64,000 nt of DNA from Pseudomonas oryzihabitans (GTDB lineage Bacteria; Pseudomonadota; Gammaproteobacteria; Pseudomonadales; Pseudomonadaceae). The notes beneath the pieces are model-generated. The model was not told where the DNA came from, did no database searches, and saw only the letters and a program-made list of their open reading frames with translations. Shown here piece after piece: positions 37,022 through 46,847 of this stretch. The DNA lies in NCBI RefSeq assembly GCF_014522265.1, contig NZ_CP017024.1, positions 186,001 to 250,000 on the forward strand. Reading direction: 5' to 3'. Position 1 is the stretch's first letter, and each line of letters starts with the position of its first letter. A program made the position numbers and the translations under genes.

Positions 37022-37443
37022 ACGACGCCGTCACGATCTACCACAACCCCGCCTGCGGCACCTCGCGCAACGTGCTGGGCCTGATTCGCAACAGCGGCGT
37101 CGAGCCGACGGTCATCCACTACCTGGAGACACCGCCCAACCAGGCGCAGCTGGAGCGGCTGATCGCCGACCTGGGCATGCCGGTACGGGAGCTGCTGCGC
37201 CAGCAGGGTACGCCCTACGCCGAGTTGGGCCTGGACGATCCGCGGCTGGATGACGCGGCCCTGATCGCCGCCATGCTCCAGCACCCTATCCTGATCAATC
37301 GGCCCATCGTGGTGACCGCCCTGGGTACCCGGCTCTGCCGCCCCTCGGAACGGGTGCTGGAGATCCTGCCCGAGCCGCAGCGCGGACCCTTCGTCAAGGA
37401 AGACGGCGAGGTGGTGGCTCCTTCTGCGACGCCGCGCGGCTGA
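37018..37443 (+). CDS. arsC: Glutaredoxin-dependent arsenate reductase
   Basis: 141 residues, ArsC family. Catalytic Cys in IYHNPACGTSRNVLGLIRNSG (HNPxCGTSRN) and the three-Arg region with LINRPIVVTALGTRLCRPSE. Reduces As(V) to As(III), which the neighbouring ACR3 exports. Overlaps acr3 (ATGA). Followed after 10 bp by chrA. Confidence 0.95.
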   Translation: MNDAVTIYHNPACGTSRNVLGLIRNSGVEPTVIHYLETPPNQAQLERLIADLGMPVRELLRQQGTPYAELGLDDPRLDDAALIAAMLQHPILINRPIVVTALGTRLCRPSERVLEILPEPQRGPFVKEDGEVVAPSATPRG

Positions 37444-37453
37444 TCGGGCCGCC

Positions 37454-38629
37454 ATGCGCGACATCGCCCGCGATAAGGACAGCGCCTGGCAGGTCTTCAT
37501 GATCTTTCTGCGCCTGGGCTGCACCAGCTTTGGCGGGCCCATCGCCCACCTGGGCTATTTCCGCCAGGCCTTCGTCACCCGCCGCCAATGGCTGGATGAA
37601 GCCGCCTATGCCGAGCTGGTCGCGCTCTGCCAGCTGCTGCCCGGTCCGACCAGCAGCCAGGTCGGCATGGCCCTGGGACTGGGGCGCGCCGGCGGCTGGG
37701 GTCTGCTGGCAGCCTGGCTCGGCTTCACCCTGCCCTCCGCCCTGCTGCTGATCCTGTTCGCCCTGGGCCTTGGCCACTTTCCGGGATTGGCCGACTCGGG
37801 CGCGGTGCATGGCCTCAAGGTCTTCGCCGTGGCCGTGGTGGCCCAGGCGGTCTGGAGTATGGGCCGCAGCCTGTGCCCGGATACGCCGCGTCGCGTCCTG
37901 GCGCTGGTCGCCGCCGGCCTGGCGCTCTGGCTGCCCGGTTCGGCGGGGCAACTGCTGGGGCTGGGCCTGGCCGCCCTGGTCGGTCGCCTGGCACTGGCGC
38001 CGACCGCCACGCCGCCGGCCCTGGTCCTGCGAACCGGACTCTCCCGGCACCTTGGGGTCGTCGCCCTGCTGCTGTTCCTGCTGCCGCTGCTGCTATTGCC
38101 CGCCTGGAGCCACCTGGCCGAGGGTGTCTATCGAGCGGGGGCCCTGGTCTTCGGCGGCGGCCATGTGGTGCTGCCGCTGCTGCAGGCGGTGGTGGTGCCC
38201 GGCGGCCTGGTCAGCGATGGTCAGGTCATGGCCGGCTACGGCCTGGCCCAGGCGGTGCCCGGACCGCTGTTCACCTTTGCCGCCTACCTGGGTGCCCTGG
38301 TGCCCGCCACCCTGCCCGCCTGGCTCAATGGCCTGCTCTGGACCCTGCTGATCTTTCTGCCCGGCGCGCTCATCCTGCTCGCCGCCCTGCCCTTCTGGCA
38401 GACCCTGCGCCAGCACCCCGGCTGGCAACGCGCCCTGACCGGACTCAACGCGGGGGTGGTCGGCCTGCTGCTGGCGGCCCTCTACGATCCGGTCTGGACG
38501 GGAGGCATCCGCGGCCCGCTGGACGTCGCGCTGGCCGCGCTGGCCCTGGTGCTGCTCCTGAGCACCCGCTGGTCGCCCGTGCTGATCGCGCTATTGGTCG
38601 TTCTGGCCGCCTGGTTGTTGAACTTTTAG
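37454..38629 (+). CDS. chrA: Chromate transporter (CHR family, bidomain)
   Basis: 391 residues, two CHR halves. First half: FLRLGCTSFGGPIAHLGYFR, LCQLLPGPTSSQVGMALGLGRAGGWG; second half: VYRAGALVFGGGHVVLPLLQ and GYGLAQAVPGPLFTFAAYLGA, the duplicated FGGP/PGP motifs of ChrA. Exports chromate (or possibly sulfate-like anions). Ten bases after arsC on the same strand, so likely co-transcribed with the arsenic genes. Confidence 0.93.
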   Translation: MRDIARDKDSAWQVFMIFLRLGCTSFGGPIAHLGYFRQAFVTRRQWLDEAAYAELVALCQLLPGPTSSQVGMALGLGRAGGWGLLAAWLGFTLPSALLLILFALGLGHFPGLADSGAVHGLKVFAVAVVAQAVWSMGRSLCPDTPRRVLALVAAGLALWLPGSAGQLLGLGLAALVGRLALAPTATPPALVLRTGLSRHLGVVALLLFLLPLLLLPAWSHLAEGVYRAGALVFGGGHVVLPLLQAVVVPGGLVSDGQVMAGYGLAQAVPGPLFTFAAYLGALVPATLPAWLNGLLWTLLIFLPGALILLAALPFWQTLRQHPGWQRALTGLNAGVVGLLLAALYDPVWTGGIRGPLDVALAALALVLLLSTRWSPVLIALLVVLAAWLLNF

Positions 38630-38806
38630 CGCACTACCGTTTAGCGGCGTGCCACTAGTGGCCCGATGAAATTGCGGCGTGGTTCGCTGTAGCTCCGTGG
38701 AAAGCTAGGCACTGTCGGCGTGACGTTCAGCTGTATGAAACGTCTTGCCCTGCGCGAGAACGTGTCCAGCGAGCGCTCGGCCTGACCTGCATTAAGGATG
38801 ACCGCC

Positions 38807-40057
38807 ATGACCTACAAGAATCCCCTGGACACCACCGCCCCCCTGTTCACCGCTGCCCTTGCCAAGGCGCCCCTGGCCGCCGCGCCCGCCAAGCCGGCCG
38901 GCACCTTTGATGGCGTTACCTACTACGCCTTCCAGAGCCAGCCGCGCCTTACCCTGGATATCAATGCCGCGCCCGAATACGTCGGCTTCGCCAAGACCTT
39001 CGACGCCAAGGGCCCGCACTATGCGGCCGGCTCGACCCTGAACGAACTGACTTTGACCGGTCATTGGGAAGACCAGATCACCCGCCTCGAAGGCCATACT
39101 CGCGGCGCCACCACCAGCGACAGCACCCTGGATTCGAGCATCGCCAAGCTGACCGTCAGCCTCACCGACGTGCCGACCAATCAGTTCAATGAAGGCGACA
39201 TCATCACCCTGGACAACTTCGATGGCCTGCAGACCTTCGACGGCTCTACTTCCACTGCCGGCCTGTCGATTGACTTCCTGCATGGCTACACCGAAGGCCA
39301 TGACTACACCTATGCCAGCCAGAGCGCCTTCCTGAAGAGCGTGATCACCGGCAGCGGCAAGGACTCGGTGAGTGTCAGCACCATCGCCGCCGCGGAACTG
39401 GATAGCGTCGCCTCCCTCGCCCACTCGCGGGTCAAGGCCATCACCGTCGATACCGGCGCCGGTAGCGATCAGATCAGCGCCCATATCCAGCAGGCTGATG
39501 TCACCATCAACGCCGGCGCTGGCAACGATTACGTGGACCTGCTGTTCACCAAAGGCGTGGCCGCCCACAACGCCAACCTGAGCGGCAGCTACGGTCACGG
39601 GGCCACCATTACTCTGGGCGAAGGGCCCGATTACCTGAGCCTCGAACCCAGTCTGGTCAACTTCGATGGCAGTAGCAGCGCCGCCGCCAACCGTTCCCTG
39701 GCCGCCAACCATGTGACGGTCACCGACTACAACGCGAACGATGACCACATCATCTTCGGCTTCGCGGTGTACGACGAGAAAGCCGTGGTCACCATCCAGG
39801 ACGCCGCTTTGGCGAAGGCGACCAGCCTGTTCGCCGCGCTCAACACCGTGACCCAGTCCACCACCGGCCTGGTTAATGCCGCCGTCTTCCACTACGGCCA
39901 GGACACCTATGTCTTCCGGGACGCAGGCTACGAAGGCCAGGTCGACAACTTGGACTCGCTGATCAAACTGGTAGGCGTTCATAACCTCGATGACGTCGCC
40001 AGCACCGTCTCCGCTCGTGAGCGCTATGAGCCGGGCGGCACGCTTGGCTGGGGTTGA
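38807..40057 (+). CDS. Bluetail-domain putative surface protein with RTX-like repeats
   Basis: 416 residues, no N-terminal signal peptide. Middle part has beta-roll nonapeptide-like repeats (VDTGAGSDQISAHI, INAGAGNDYVDLLF, TLGEGPDYLSLE), the GGxGxD-type Ca2+ signature of RTX proteins in weak form. The C-terminal ~130 residues (DHIIFGFAVYDEKAVVTIQ ... GLVNAAVFHYGQDTYVFRD ... VDNLDSLIKLVGV) match the bluetail domain of predicted Pseudomonas surface proteins. Such proteins usually leave by a type I system; none is encoded nearby. ATG at 38807 (after AAGGA) preferred to 38798. Confidence 0.75.
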   Translation: MTYKNPLDTTAPLFTAALAKAPLAAAPAKPAGTFDGVTYYAFQSQPRLTLDINAAPEYVGFAKTFDAKGPHYAAGSTLNELTLTGHWEDQITRLEGHTRGATTSDSTLDSSIAKLTVSLTDVPTNQFNEGDIITLDNFDGLQTFDGSTSTAGLSIDFLHGYTEGHDYTYASQSAFLKSVITGSGKDSVSVSTIAAAELDSVASLAHSRVKAITVDTGAGSDQISAHIQQADVTINAGAGNDYVDLLFTKGVAAHNANLSGSYGHGATITLGEGPDYLSLEPSLVNFDGSSSAAANRSLAANHVTVTDYNANDDHIIFGFAVYDEKAVVTIQDAALAKATSLFAALNTVTQSTTGLVNAAVFHYGQDTYVFRDAGYEGQVDNLDSLIKLVGVHNLDDVASTVSARERYEPGGTLGWG

Positions 40058-40203
40058 TCGCCCCTGAATGCCACGGCCGCCCCAACCGGGCGGCTCGCCG
40101 GCCGCTTCTGTGAGGTACTCGTGTCTTACCACAAGAGCCGGGCACTCACGGCAGGAACCCAGGGTCTGTCTAGCGATACCCTTCCGAACACGAGGAACGC
40201 GCG

Positions 40204-40881
40204 ATGAAGATCCTGATGGTCCTGACCTCCCACGACCAGCTCGGCGACACCGGCAAGAAAACCGGTTTCTGGCTGGAAGAATTCGCTGCCCCCTACTACG
40301 TCTTCAAGGATGCCGGTGCCGAGATCACCCTGGCCTCCCCCGCCGGTGGTCAACCGCCGCTGGACCCCAAAAGCGACGCCCCCGACGCCCAGACCGAGTC
40401 CACCGAGCGCTTCAAGAATGATCCCGAGGCGCAGCAGGCGCTGGCCAATACCGTCAAGCTCGCCAAGGTAGAGGCCGAGGACTACGACAGCCTCTTCTAT
40501 CCCGGCGGCCACGGCCCGCTCTGGGACCTCGCCGAATCCCGCGACTCCATTGCCCTGCTCGAAGCCTTCGCCCAGGCCAACAAGCCCTTCGGCCTGGTCT
40601 GCCACGCCCCTGGCGTGCTGCGCCACGTCAAGGCCGCCGATGGCACGCCGCTGGTCAAGGGCCGCACCGTCACCGGTTTCACCAACAGCGAAGAAGCCGG
40701 CGTGCAACTCACCGACGTGGTGCCCTTCCTGGTGGAGGACGAGCTGAAGAAGCTTGGCGCCCGCTACGAGAAGGGCCCGGACTGGGGCGAGTTCGTAGTG
40801 GAGGACGGCAACCTGGTCACCGGCCAGAATCCGGCCAGTTCGGAAGCGGCGGCGGATGCCCTGTTGACCAAGCTGGGCTGA
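40204..40881 (+). CDS. DJ-1/PfpI-family protein (HSP31/YDR533c-like glutamine-amidotransferase fold)
   Basis: 225 residues. Nucleophile Cys133 in PFGLVCHAPGVLRHV, with YPGGHGPLWDLAES upstream and VTGFTNSEEAGVQLTD after; the long type seen in class I glyoxalase III / chaperone-like Hsp31 proteins. Probably handles methylglyoxal or damaged proteins. ATG at 40204, followed by an intrinsic terminator. Confidence 0.88.
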   Translation: MKILMVLTSHDQLGDTGKKTGFWLEEFAAPYYVFKDAGAEITLASPAGGQPPLDPKSDAPDAQTESTERFKNDPEAQQALANTVKLAKVEAEDYDSLFYPGGHGPLWDLAESRDSIALLEAFAQANKPFGLVCHAPGVLRHVKAADGTPLVKGRTVTGFTNSEEAGVQLTDVVPFLVEDELKKLGARYEKGPDWGEFVVEDGNLVTGQNPASSEAAADALLTKLG

Positions 40882-40896
40882 GCGTCCCGAACCTGA

Positions 40897-40922
40897 AAAA
40901 GCCCGCCTAATGGCGGGCTTTT
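40897..40922 (+). terminator. Intrinsic terminator after the DJ-1/PfpI gene
   Basis: AAAAGCCCGCC, loop TAAT, GGCGGGCTTTT: perfect 11-bp stem ending in a T-run. Confidence 0.92.
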
Positions 40923-41294
40923 CGTTGAGGTCCATCACCACCGACCTGGCCGCTCCTGCGCGGGAGAGCTGAGCACAAGGCTGCGTCCCGCTCCCGACTA
41001 CTCAGGCGGACCGGCCAGGCGCCCCTGTCTTCACTGCTGAACGACCACTGGAGGTCTACGCCAAGCGTTTGGTCGCCGGCAATCGTCCAGGCTGTTCACC
41101 GGCGCTCGCCTCGCCTATAACTATGACGATTGGCAACTCGAACAAGATCAAAGTGCCATTAGTCGCCAAGGTTGCAGAAATCCAAGCGCCAGCCGACACC
41201 CTCCCATGAGCGCAGCCTTCAACCCTGCTCCGCCCAGGCTGGAAAGGATATCCGTGCAGTTGGTTACCTGGTCGTATTTTCAGAGCATTGCCCG
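40923..41294. other. 372-bp intergenic region upstream of the GGDEF-EAL gene
   Basis: No gene, repeat or clear operator seen. An open frame runs in from 41172 but its sequence is not conserved-looking. Confidence 0.5.
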
Positions 41295-43240
41295 ATGAAG
41301 AGAATCCTGCTCGGCGTGCGCGTCCTGATGTCCGTGCCCAAGGACAATCCCGGCCTGGTCAAGGCGCAATACCTCGCGCTGTCGCGCCAGCTGCCGATGA
41401 TGTACTTCATCCTGCTGACCAACACCCTGATGCTGGCCGGCACCCACTACGCCGTGGCGCCACGCTGGCTGGTGCTCTACTGCCCGTTGATCATGACCCT
41501 CTTCGGCGTGATCCGGGCGGCCGAATGGTTCCGCACGCGCAATCAGCCACGCAGTCCGGCGCAGATGCTGACGGCCTTGAAGCGCACCAACAGGCTCGCG
41601 CCCATCGTGGCCTCGGCCTTCACCGCCTGGGCGCTGGCACTGTTTCCCTATGGCGACAGCTATACCCAGGCGCATGTGGGCTTCTACATGGCGATCACCG
41701 TGATCGGCTGCATCTTCTGCATGATGCACCTGCTGCCTGCGGCCCTGGCCACCACCGCCGTGGTCAACACCGCCTTCGTGGTGTTCTTCGCCTCCACCAC
41801 CATCAGCACCTTCGTGGCCACGGCGATCGACGTCCTGCTGGTGTCCATCGCCATGCTGGTCATCCTCAAGGCGCAGTACGGTGACTTCACCCGCCTGGTG
41901 AACATGCAGGCGCAAACAGCCAAGCTCAGCGAGGAAAACCTCAAGCTCGCCAACCAGGACAGCCTGACCGGCCTCGCCAACCGCCGGCAGTTCTTTGCCC
42001 GCCTCGATAGCCTGCTGGCCGATGCGCGCGCGCAGGGGACCCGCCTGGCCGTGGGCCTGATCGATCTGGACGGCTTCAAGCCGGTCAACGATATCTATGG
42101 CCATAGCGTGGGCGACCGGCTGCTCTATCAGGTCGGCCAGCGCCTGAGCGGACGGCTCGACGAGGACGTCCACCTGGCCCGCCTGGGCGGCGACGAATTC
42201 AGCCTCATCATCACCCGGGTCTTGAACGACGAGCAGCTGCGGACCTTTGGCGAAAAGGTCTGCGCCAGCCTGCGCGAGCCCTTCCTGCTGGTGGACATGC
42301 CCATCCAGATCAGTGGCTCGCTGGGCATCGCGACCTTTCCCGACCAAGCCTTTACCGCCACGGACGTCTATGAACACGCCGACTACGCCCTGTACCAGAG
42401 CAAGCGCCACCGCCCCGGCACGGCCTGCCTGTTCAGCACCGCCCATCGCCAGCAACTCAATCGTGAAGGCCTGACCGAACAGGCCCTGCGCCGAGCCGAC
42501 CTGGAGCGCGAGTTCTACATGGTCTTCCAGCCCATCGTGGACATCCACAGCAAGCAGACGGTGGCCTTCGAGGCCCTGGCGCGCTGGGAAAGCCCGGAGC
42601 TGGGCAACGTGCCACCGGGTGATTTCATCGCCACCGCCGAGCGCGTCGGCATGGTCAATCGCCTCACCCTGCCCCTGCTGAGCAAGGCCCTGAACGCGGC
42701 CGTACGCTGGCCCACGGGCATCCGCCTGGCCTTCAACCTCTCCGCCCACGACTGCGGCTCGGAAGAGGCGGCCCAGCAGATCGTCGAACTGATCAAGCAC
42801 AGCGGCTTCGACCCGGCCTGCCTCGACCTGGAAATCACCGAAACCGCCGCTATCCAGGACCTGCCCCAGACCCAGCGCGCCATCAGCCGCTTTCGCGAAC
42901 TGGGCTGCGGCATCTCCCTCGACGACTTCGGCACCGGCTATTCCAGCCTCAGCCAGATCCACGCCCTGCCGCTGACCAAACTGAAGGTGGACCGCACCTT
43001 CGTCACCGACCTTCACCTCGACCCGGCCAGCTTTAAGATCGTCAAATCCCTGATCGCCCTGTGCCAGGACATGCAGCTGGAATGCATCGTGGAAGGGGTG
43101 GAGACCGCTGCGGAACTGGGGCGCTGAAGAATCTAGGCTGTACTTGGGCCCAGGGCTATCTGTTCGCCAAGCCTATGCGCGCGAGTGATATCAGGGGTTG
43201 GTTGGAAGGGGAGCATTTGGCTGAGGTGTTGGCGGTTTGA
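41295..43240 (+). CDS. Membrane GGDEF-EAL protein (cyclic di-GMP turnover); apparent frameshift near end
   Basis: About 648 residues after repair. Five or six membrane helices (MMYFILLTNTLMLAGTHYA to VATAIDVLLVSIAMLVILKA), a short coil, GGDEF domain with intact GGDEF (ARLGGDEFSLI) and DSLTGLANRRQFF, and EAL domain with FEALARW, LDLEITETAA, SLDDFGTGYSSL and VDRTFV. Both enzymatic signatures look intact; no RxxD inhibitory site precedes GGDEF. At GGGG 43118-43121 the frame ends early (TAAELGR); one added base continues GALKNLGCTWAQGYLFAKPM to a stop at 43238-43240. An ATG at 41328 is an alternative start matching homologues (MSVPKDNP). Confidence 0.87.
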
Positions 43241-43615
43241 TTCGCAAAGGTATCAGGTGCGACGCGAGCTCTTGTCCAGGCAGCGACCTCTGGTTCAGCC
43301 ACGCCCGTTCACAACCGTACCCCTCAACACCTTGCTCTGCTTGGGTTACTTAGGCACTCATGCCACTTCATTCAGAATCTTCAAGAAGTTTAGGTTAGGC
43401 CGTTGAGCATGGGCTTAACCCTGCAATCCTGAAGCCCCCGGAAAGCCGATAGAGACATACTCGCTTACGCGACACACTTGGCCCGCCGGGCCTAGAACAT
43501 GAATACCGTGATGTGATCAGCCCATGGCTGCTGGCGACAAGAAGCGGACGTCGACAAGCGACCGCTATCGACCCATAGCGGACGTTGGCGGTGAGCAGCT
43601 ACCGGCCAATAGCGG
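43241..43615. other. 375-bp non-coding stretch at the left edge of the low-GC islet
   Basis: No recognisable gene. 43540-43615 carries repeated AGCGGAC/GACCGCTAT-type words (AGCGGACGTCGACAAGCGAC..., CATAGCGGACGTTGG, CCAATAGCGGTCAC) that fold on themselves and resemble, in part, the copies at 45737 and 46500. Confidence 0.45.
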
Positions 43616-44497
43616 TCACTTCGGACGGCTCAGGGATGCCTCTAGCTGGTCGAGGAAAATACGTACACGATGCGGTACCTGTTGCCGGGTTGGAAGCACA
43701 GCAGTGATAAAGAGTTGCTCGGGAGTAGCGTCGTCCAGCTCCACTAGCCGCAAGCTGCTCTTCTCAATATCGTCACGAACATCCCAATAGGTGAGCATTG
43801 CTAACCCCAGCCCCTGTTTGCTCGCGGTGCGTACTGCTTCGACGCTATTCGCAGAAAATACGCTTTCACCTTTGAAGCCGACTATTTTCCCTTCCCGTAC
43901 GAAAGGCCAATGCGGCATACCGTGAAGCGCTATGCAGCGATGGCGGTACAAGTCGTCGTACGTCCTAGGCACGCCGTGCTGCTCTAGGTAAGCGGGGCTT
44001 GCGCACAGCACGCGGGGATTGGGAGCCAGCGGGCGAGCAACCAAAGCGGAATCGCGCAGGGTCGCGATACGAATGGCCACGTCGATTCCCAGGCTAACAA
44101 TATCCACGATGCTGTCCGAAAGGTGCAGGTCGACTTGCAGCGCAGGATGGTCGGCCAGCAATGACGAGATAAGCGGCATGACGACGGCCTGGCCGAACAC
44201 TGTCGGCGCAGTCACCTTCAACACGCCGCTGGCAGTTCCTGCGTTTGTCTTCAGGGCGACTCTCGCCGCCTCGCTCGCGCTGACAAGCGTCTTTGAAAAT
44301 GGCAGAAAAACCTCCCCTTCAGGCGTGAGCGAAACTGAGCGAGTGGTGCGGTGCACCAATCGCACACCCAACTCTTGCTCAAGAGAAGCAAGCCGCCGTG
44401 ACACGGTCATGGGAGACAGCCCAAGTCGCCGAGCCGCACCAGAAAGACTGTAGCTTTCAGCAATAGCCGCAAACACTTCAACGTCTGAAATCTGCAT
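43616..44497 (-). CDS. LysR-family regulator of the adjacent old yellow enzyme
   Basis: 293 residues. wHTH VEVFAAIAESYSLSGAARRLGLSPMTVSRRLASLEQELGVRLVHRTTRSVSLTPEG, then an effector domain of the AaeR/DhcR-like group (GVLKVTAPTVFGQAVVMPLISSLLADHP). Divergent from the OYE gene by 119 bp, the usual layout for a LysR controlling its neighbour. Base composition is visibly lower in GC than the flanking genes. Confidence 0.9.
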   Translation of the reverse strand: MQISDVEVFAAIAESYSLSGAARRLGLSPMTVSRRLASLEQELGVRLVHRTTRSVSLTPEGEVFLPFSKTLVSASEAARVALKTNAGTASGVLKVTAPTVFGQAVVMPLISSLLADHPALQVDLHLSDSIVDIVSLGIDVAIRIATLRDSALVARPLAPNPRVLCASPAYLEQHGVPRTYDDLYRHRCIALHGMPHWPFVREGKIVGFKGESVFSANSVEAVRTASKQGLGLAMLTYWDVRDDIEKSSLRLVELDDATPEQLFITAVLPTRQQVPHRVRIFLDQLEASLSRPK

Positions 44498-44616
44498 GTT
44501 TGTATCGCTTTCTGTTAAAGCGCCTTATCCGGTTCGCCCGATTCCCATTACCGTCATCAATGTCTAGCCTTTTCACCTTGCCTTGATCGGCAAAAAAGCA
44601 CAGAGAGGATACGACG

Positions 44617-45713
44617 ATGCCTAACCCACAAACTCTAACTCCATATGATATTGCAGGCCGCTTGTTGAGGAACCGCTTGGCGGTAGCTCCAATGACGCGC
44701 GTCAGCGCCACCGAGACAGGTCACGTAACCCAGGAAATGGCTCGGTACTACGAGCGTTTTGCCCGAGGAGGCTTTGGCCTGGTCATTACGGAAGGCATCT
44801 ATACCGATCAAAAGCACTCGCAGGGTTACCCCTTCCAGCCCGGCATTACCGATGATCAGCAGGCACAGGCTTGGCGAGCAGTTACCGACAGTATCCACGC
44901 TCACCACGGTGCAGTCTTCGCGCAGATCATGCACGCAGGGGCCCTCAGCCAGGGCAACCGCTTCGTCGACGCTCCGGCTGCACCCTCGGCACTGCGCCCG
45001 AAAGGAGAACAGATGAAGTTTTACTACGGCGAGGGTCAGTACCCCCTACCCCGCGCCATGAAAGAAGAAGATATTGCCGACGCCATCGAGGGCTTTGCTC
45101 GGGCTGCAACCCTGGCCATCGAATCCGCTAATTTCGATGGCATCGAAATCCACGGAGCGAACGGATACCTGCTTGATCAATTCCTCACTGACTACACAAA
45201 TCAACGTAACGACCGTTGGGGCGGCTCCGTACAGGCTCGAATCTCCCTGACCCTCGAAGTGATAAAAGCGGTGAGGAAGGCGGTAGGCACTGTGCCTGTG
45301 GGCGTTCGAATCTCGCAGAGCAAGGTCAATGATTACGAGCACAAATGGGCCGAGGGAGAGCAGGCTGCTGATGTGATCTTTGGCTCACTCAACGATGCTG
45401 GAGTGGACTTCGTTCACGTCACGGAACACGAAGCCTGGAAACCGGCATTTCCTTCCGGCCAGAGCACCCTTGTCTCTCTCTCTCGTCGCTATGCCCGCAG
45501 GTGACGTTGATTGCAAATGGTGGCTTGCATACGCCTGAGCATGCGTCATCCGTGATGGAGGAAGGTGCCGATATCATTGCAATCGGAAAGGCTGCGCTTG
45601 CAAACCCGGATCTGCCGCAGCGGCTAGCCAGAAAAGAACCTCTAGATGAGTTTGACGCCTCGATCTTGGGGCCTATCGCGAACATCAAGAGTAGCGAGCT
45701 GACTTTGGCTTAA
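44617..45713 (+). CDS. NADH:flavin oxidoreductase, old yellow enzyme family; apparent frameshift
   Basis: About 365 residues after repair, FMN enzyme reducing activated alkenes or nitro-compounds. PMTRVSATETGHVTQEMARYYERFARGGFGLVITEGIYTD, AQIMHAGALSQG, FDGIEIHGANGYLLDQFLTDYTNQRNDRWGGS (HGANGYL with the active-site residues) and IANGGLHTPEHA / IAIGKAALANPDLP at the C-terminus. The frame breaks near 45494-45501; adding a C to the CCC run 45494-45496 gives RYAPQVTLIANGGL and continues to the stop at 45713. Lower GC than neighbours. RBS AGAGAGGA before the ATG at 44617. Confidence 0.87.
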
Positions 45714-45737
45714 TAGCAATGTCAGAAGCGGGCGAGA

Positions 45738-45765
45738 ATGTCCGCTTTTGGCCGCTAGCCGCCCT
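45738..45765. repeat. Direct repeat left of the GNAT gene
   Basis: TGTCCGCTTTTGGCCGCTAG followed by CCGCCCTA; matches 46500-46527 except for one to two bases. Confidence 0.65.
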
Positions 45766-45876
45766 AAGGCAATAACAGCTTTGGCGCTCTACAGCTAGTG
45801 ATGACAGGCTGCCGCTCTCCTGAGTGCGTTGAGCGGATGGCAAATAAGTCCTAGGGTGCCTGGAATGATTCGCTTA

Positions 45877-46389
45877 TCAATCGCATAGGATGCGCCATAA
45901 CGTTTCTCGGGTTGTGGCATCCAGGGTTAGCCGTTGGCGAGCCATAACCTGTTTTAATCCTTCACCTATGCAAGCAGCGGGCATCGTAAAAAATCCGTGC
46001 TTTCGGAACCAAGGCCCATTCCAAGGAGGCTCACGAAAGGTCGTCAGACTTACCGCGCGAACCCCAAGGCTTTTAGCATGCTCTATGACTACCGAAAGCA
46101 GCGTTGCCCCAATGCCCATCCCTGAAGCACTCGATTCAACGGATATGTTGTCTAGATACAAAAGCTCGTCCAGCACCCGCATTGCGACAAATCCAAGTAT
46201 CTTCTGGCTCTCGCTATCGAGCGCAACCACGACACGACAGGCTTCAAGCCTTGCAGGTGACAATGCAGGTGTCTCAGCGATGTGCGCAAGAGACGGAAAA
46301 GCCCTGTAGCGCAAGCGTGCCTCAGCTGAGATACGACATAAATCCGCCGTGTCTTGTATACGACTCAACCGCAGGTAGTAGGAAGGCAT
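45877..46389 (-). CDS. GNAT-family N-acetyltransferase
   Basis: 170 residues. YYLRLSRIQDTADLCRISAEARLRYRAFPSLAHI, core strand LLYLDNISVESSASGMGIGATLLSVVIEHAKSLGVRAVSLTTF with the acetyl-CoA loop SGMGIGATLL, then NGPWFRKHGFF. Low-GC like the neighbouring OYE. It is bracketed by two ~27-bp direct repeats (45738-45765 and 46500-46527). Substrate unknown. Confidence 0.85.
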   Translation of the reverse strand: MPSYYLRLSRIQDTADLCRISAEARLRYRAFPSLAHIAETPALSPARLEACRVVVALDSESQKILGFVAMRVLDELLYLDNISVESSASGMGIGATLLSVVIEHAKSLGVRAVSLTTFREPPWNGPWFRKHGFFTMPAACIGEGLKQVMARQRLTLDATTRETLWRILCD

Positions 46390-46721
46390 GCGTTACGATC
46401 TTTCAGGCCTACTGGATGTGGCTTCCGATTTTACCTCGCACACCTCAGGCGAGCATCCACCTGTACGGAAGCTACGGCTCGGTAGCGGGCGCTGGTCGAC
46501 GTCCGCTTCTGGCCGCTAGCCGCCCTACGCTAACGGCTGCTTTGGGTCGATTCCTGCCGGTCAAGACCTACCCGTGGGGTTAGTCACATCCGATGCAAAT
46601 GGCTGGTCAAGTCAGATGCAACTTTCCACCTAAGAGTCTAGACACTCCTGTGGCGCGCTCGACGTATGATTGCTGGCCGTGCGGCGCAATTCGTAGAGCC
46701 TGCCAGGATTCACCCTCATCA
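46390..46721. other. Non-coding stretch between the GNAT gene and the heptamer array
   Basis: Holds the second direct repeat (46500-46527, GTCCGCTTCTGGCCGCTAG then CCGCCCTA, followed by CGCTAACGGC). The rest shows no gene; short ORFs are not protein-like. Confidence 0.5.
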
Positions 46722-46847
46722 AAAAGCCAAAAGCCAAAAGCCAAAAGCCAAAAGCCAAAAGCCAAAAACCAAAAACCAAAAACCAAAAACCAAAAACCAA
46801 AAACCAAAAACCAAAAACCAAAAACCAAAAACCAAAAACCAAAAGCC
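46722..46847. repeat. 18-unit heptamer tandem array (AAAAGCC/AAAAACC)
   Basis: Six AAAAGCC units, eleven AAAAACC units and one final AAAAGCC, 126 bp without interruption. The last unit is also the first arm of the guaA terminator. Being a 7-mer, every frame is open and reads a simple repeat (KAKSQKP.. on +, FGFWFLV.. on -); these ORFs are not genes. Confidence 0.93.

Noticed and set aside
43241-46721. Integron or complete mobile element
   Set aside because: No integrase, transposase or clear attI/attC pair could be recognised; only suggestive repeats.
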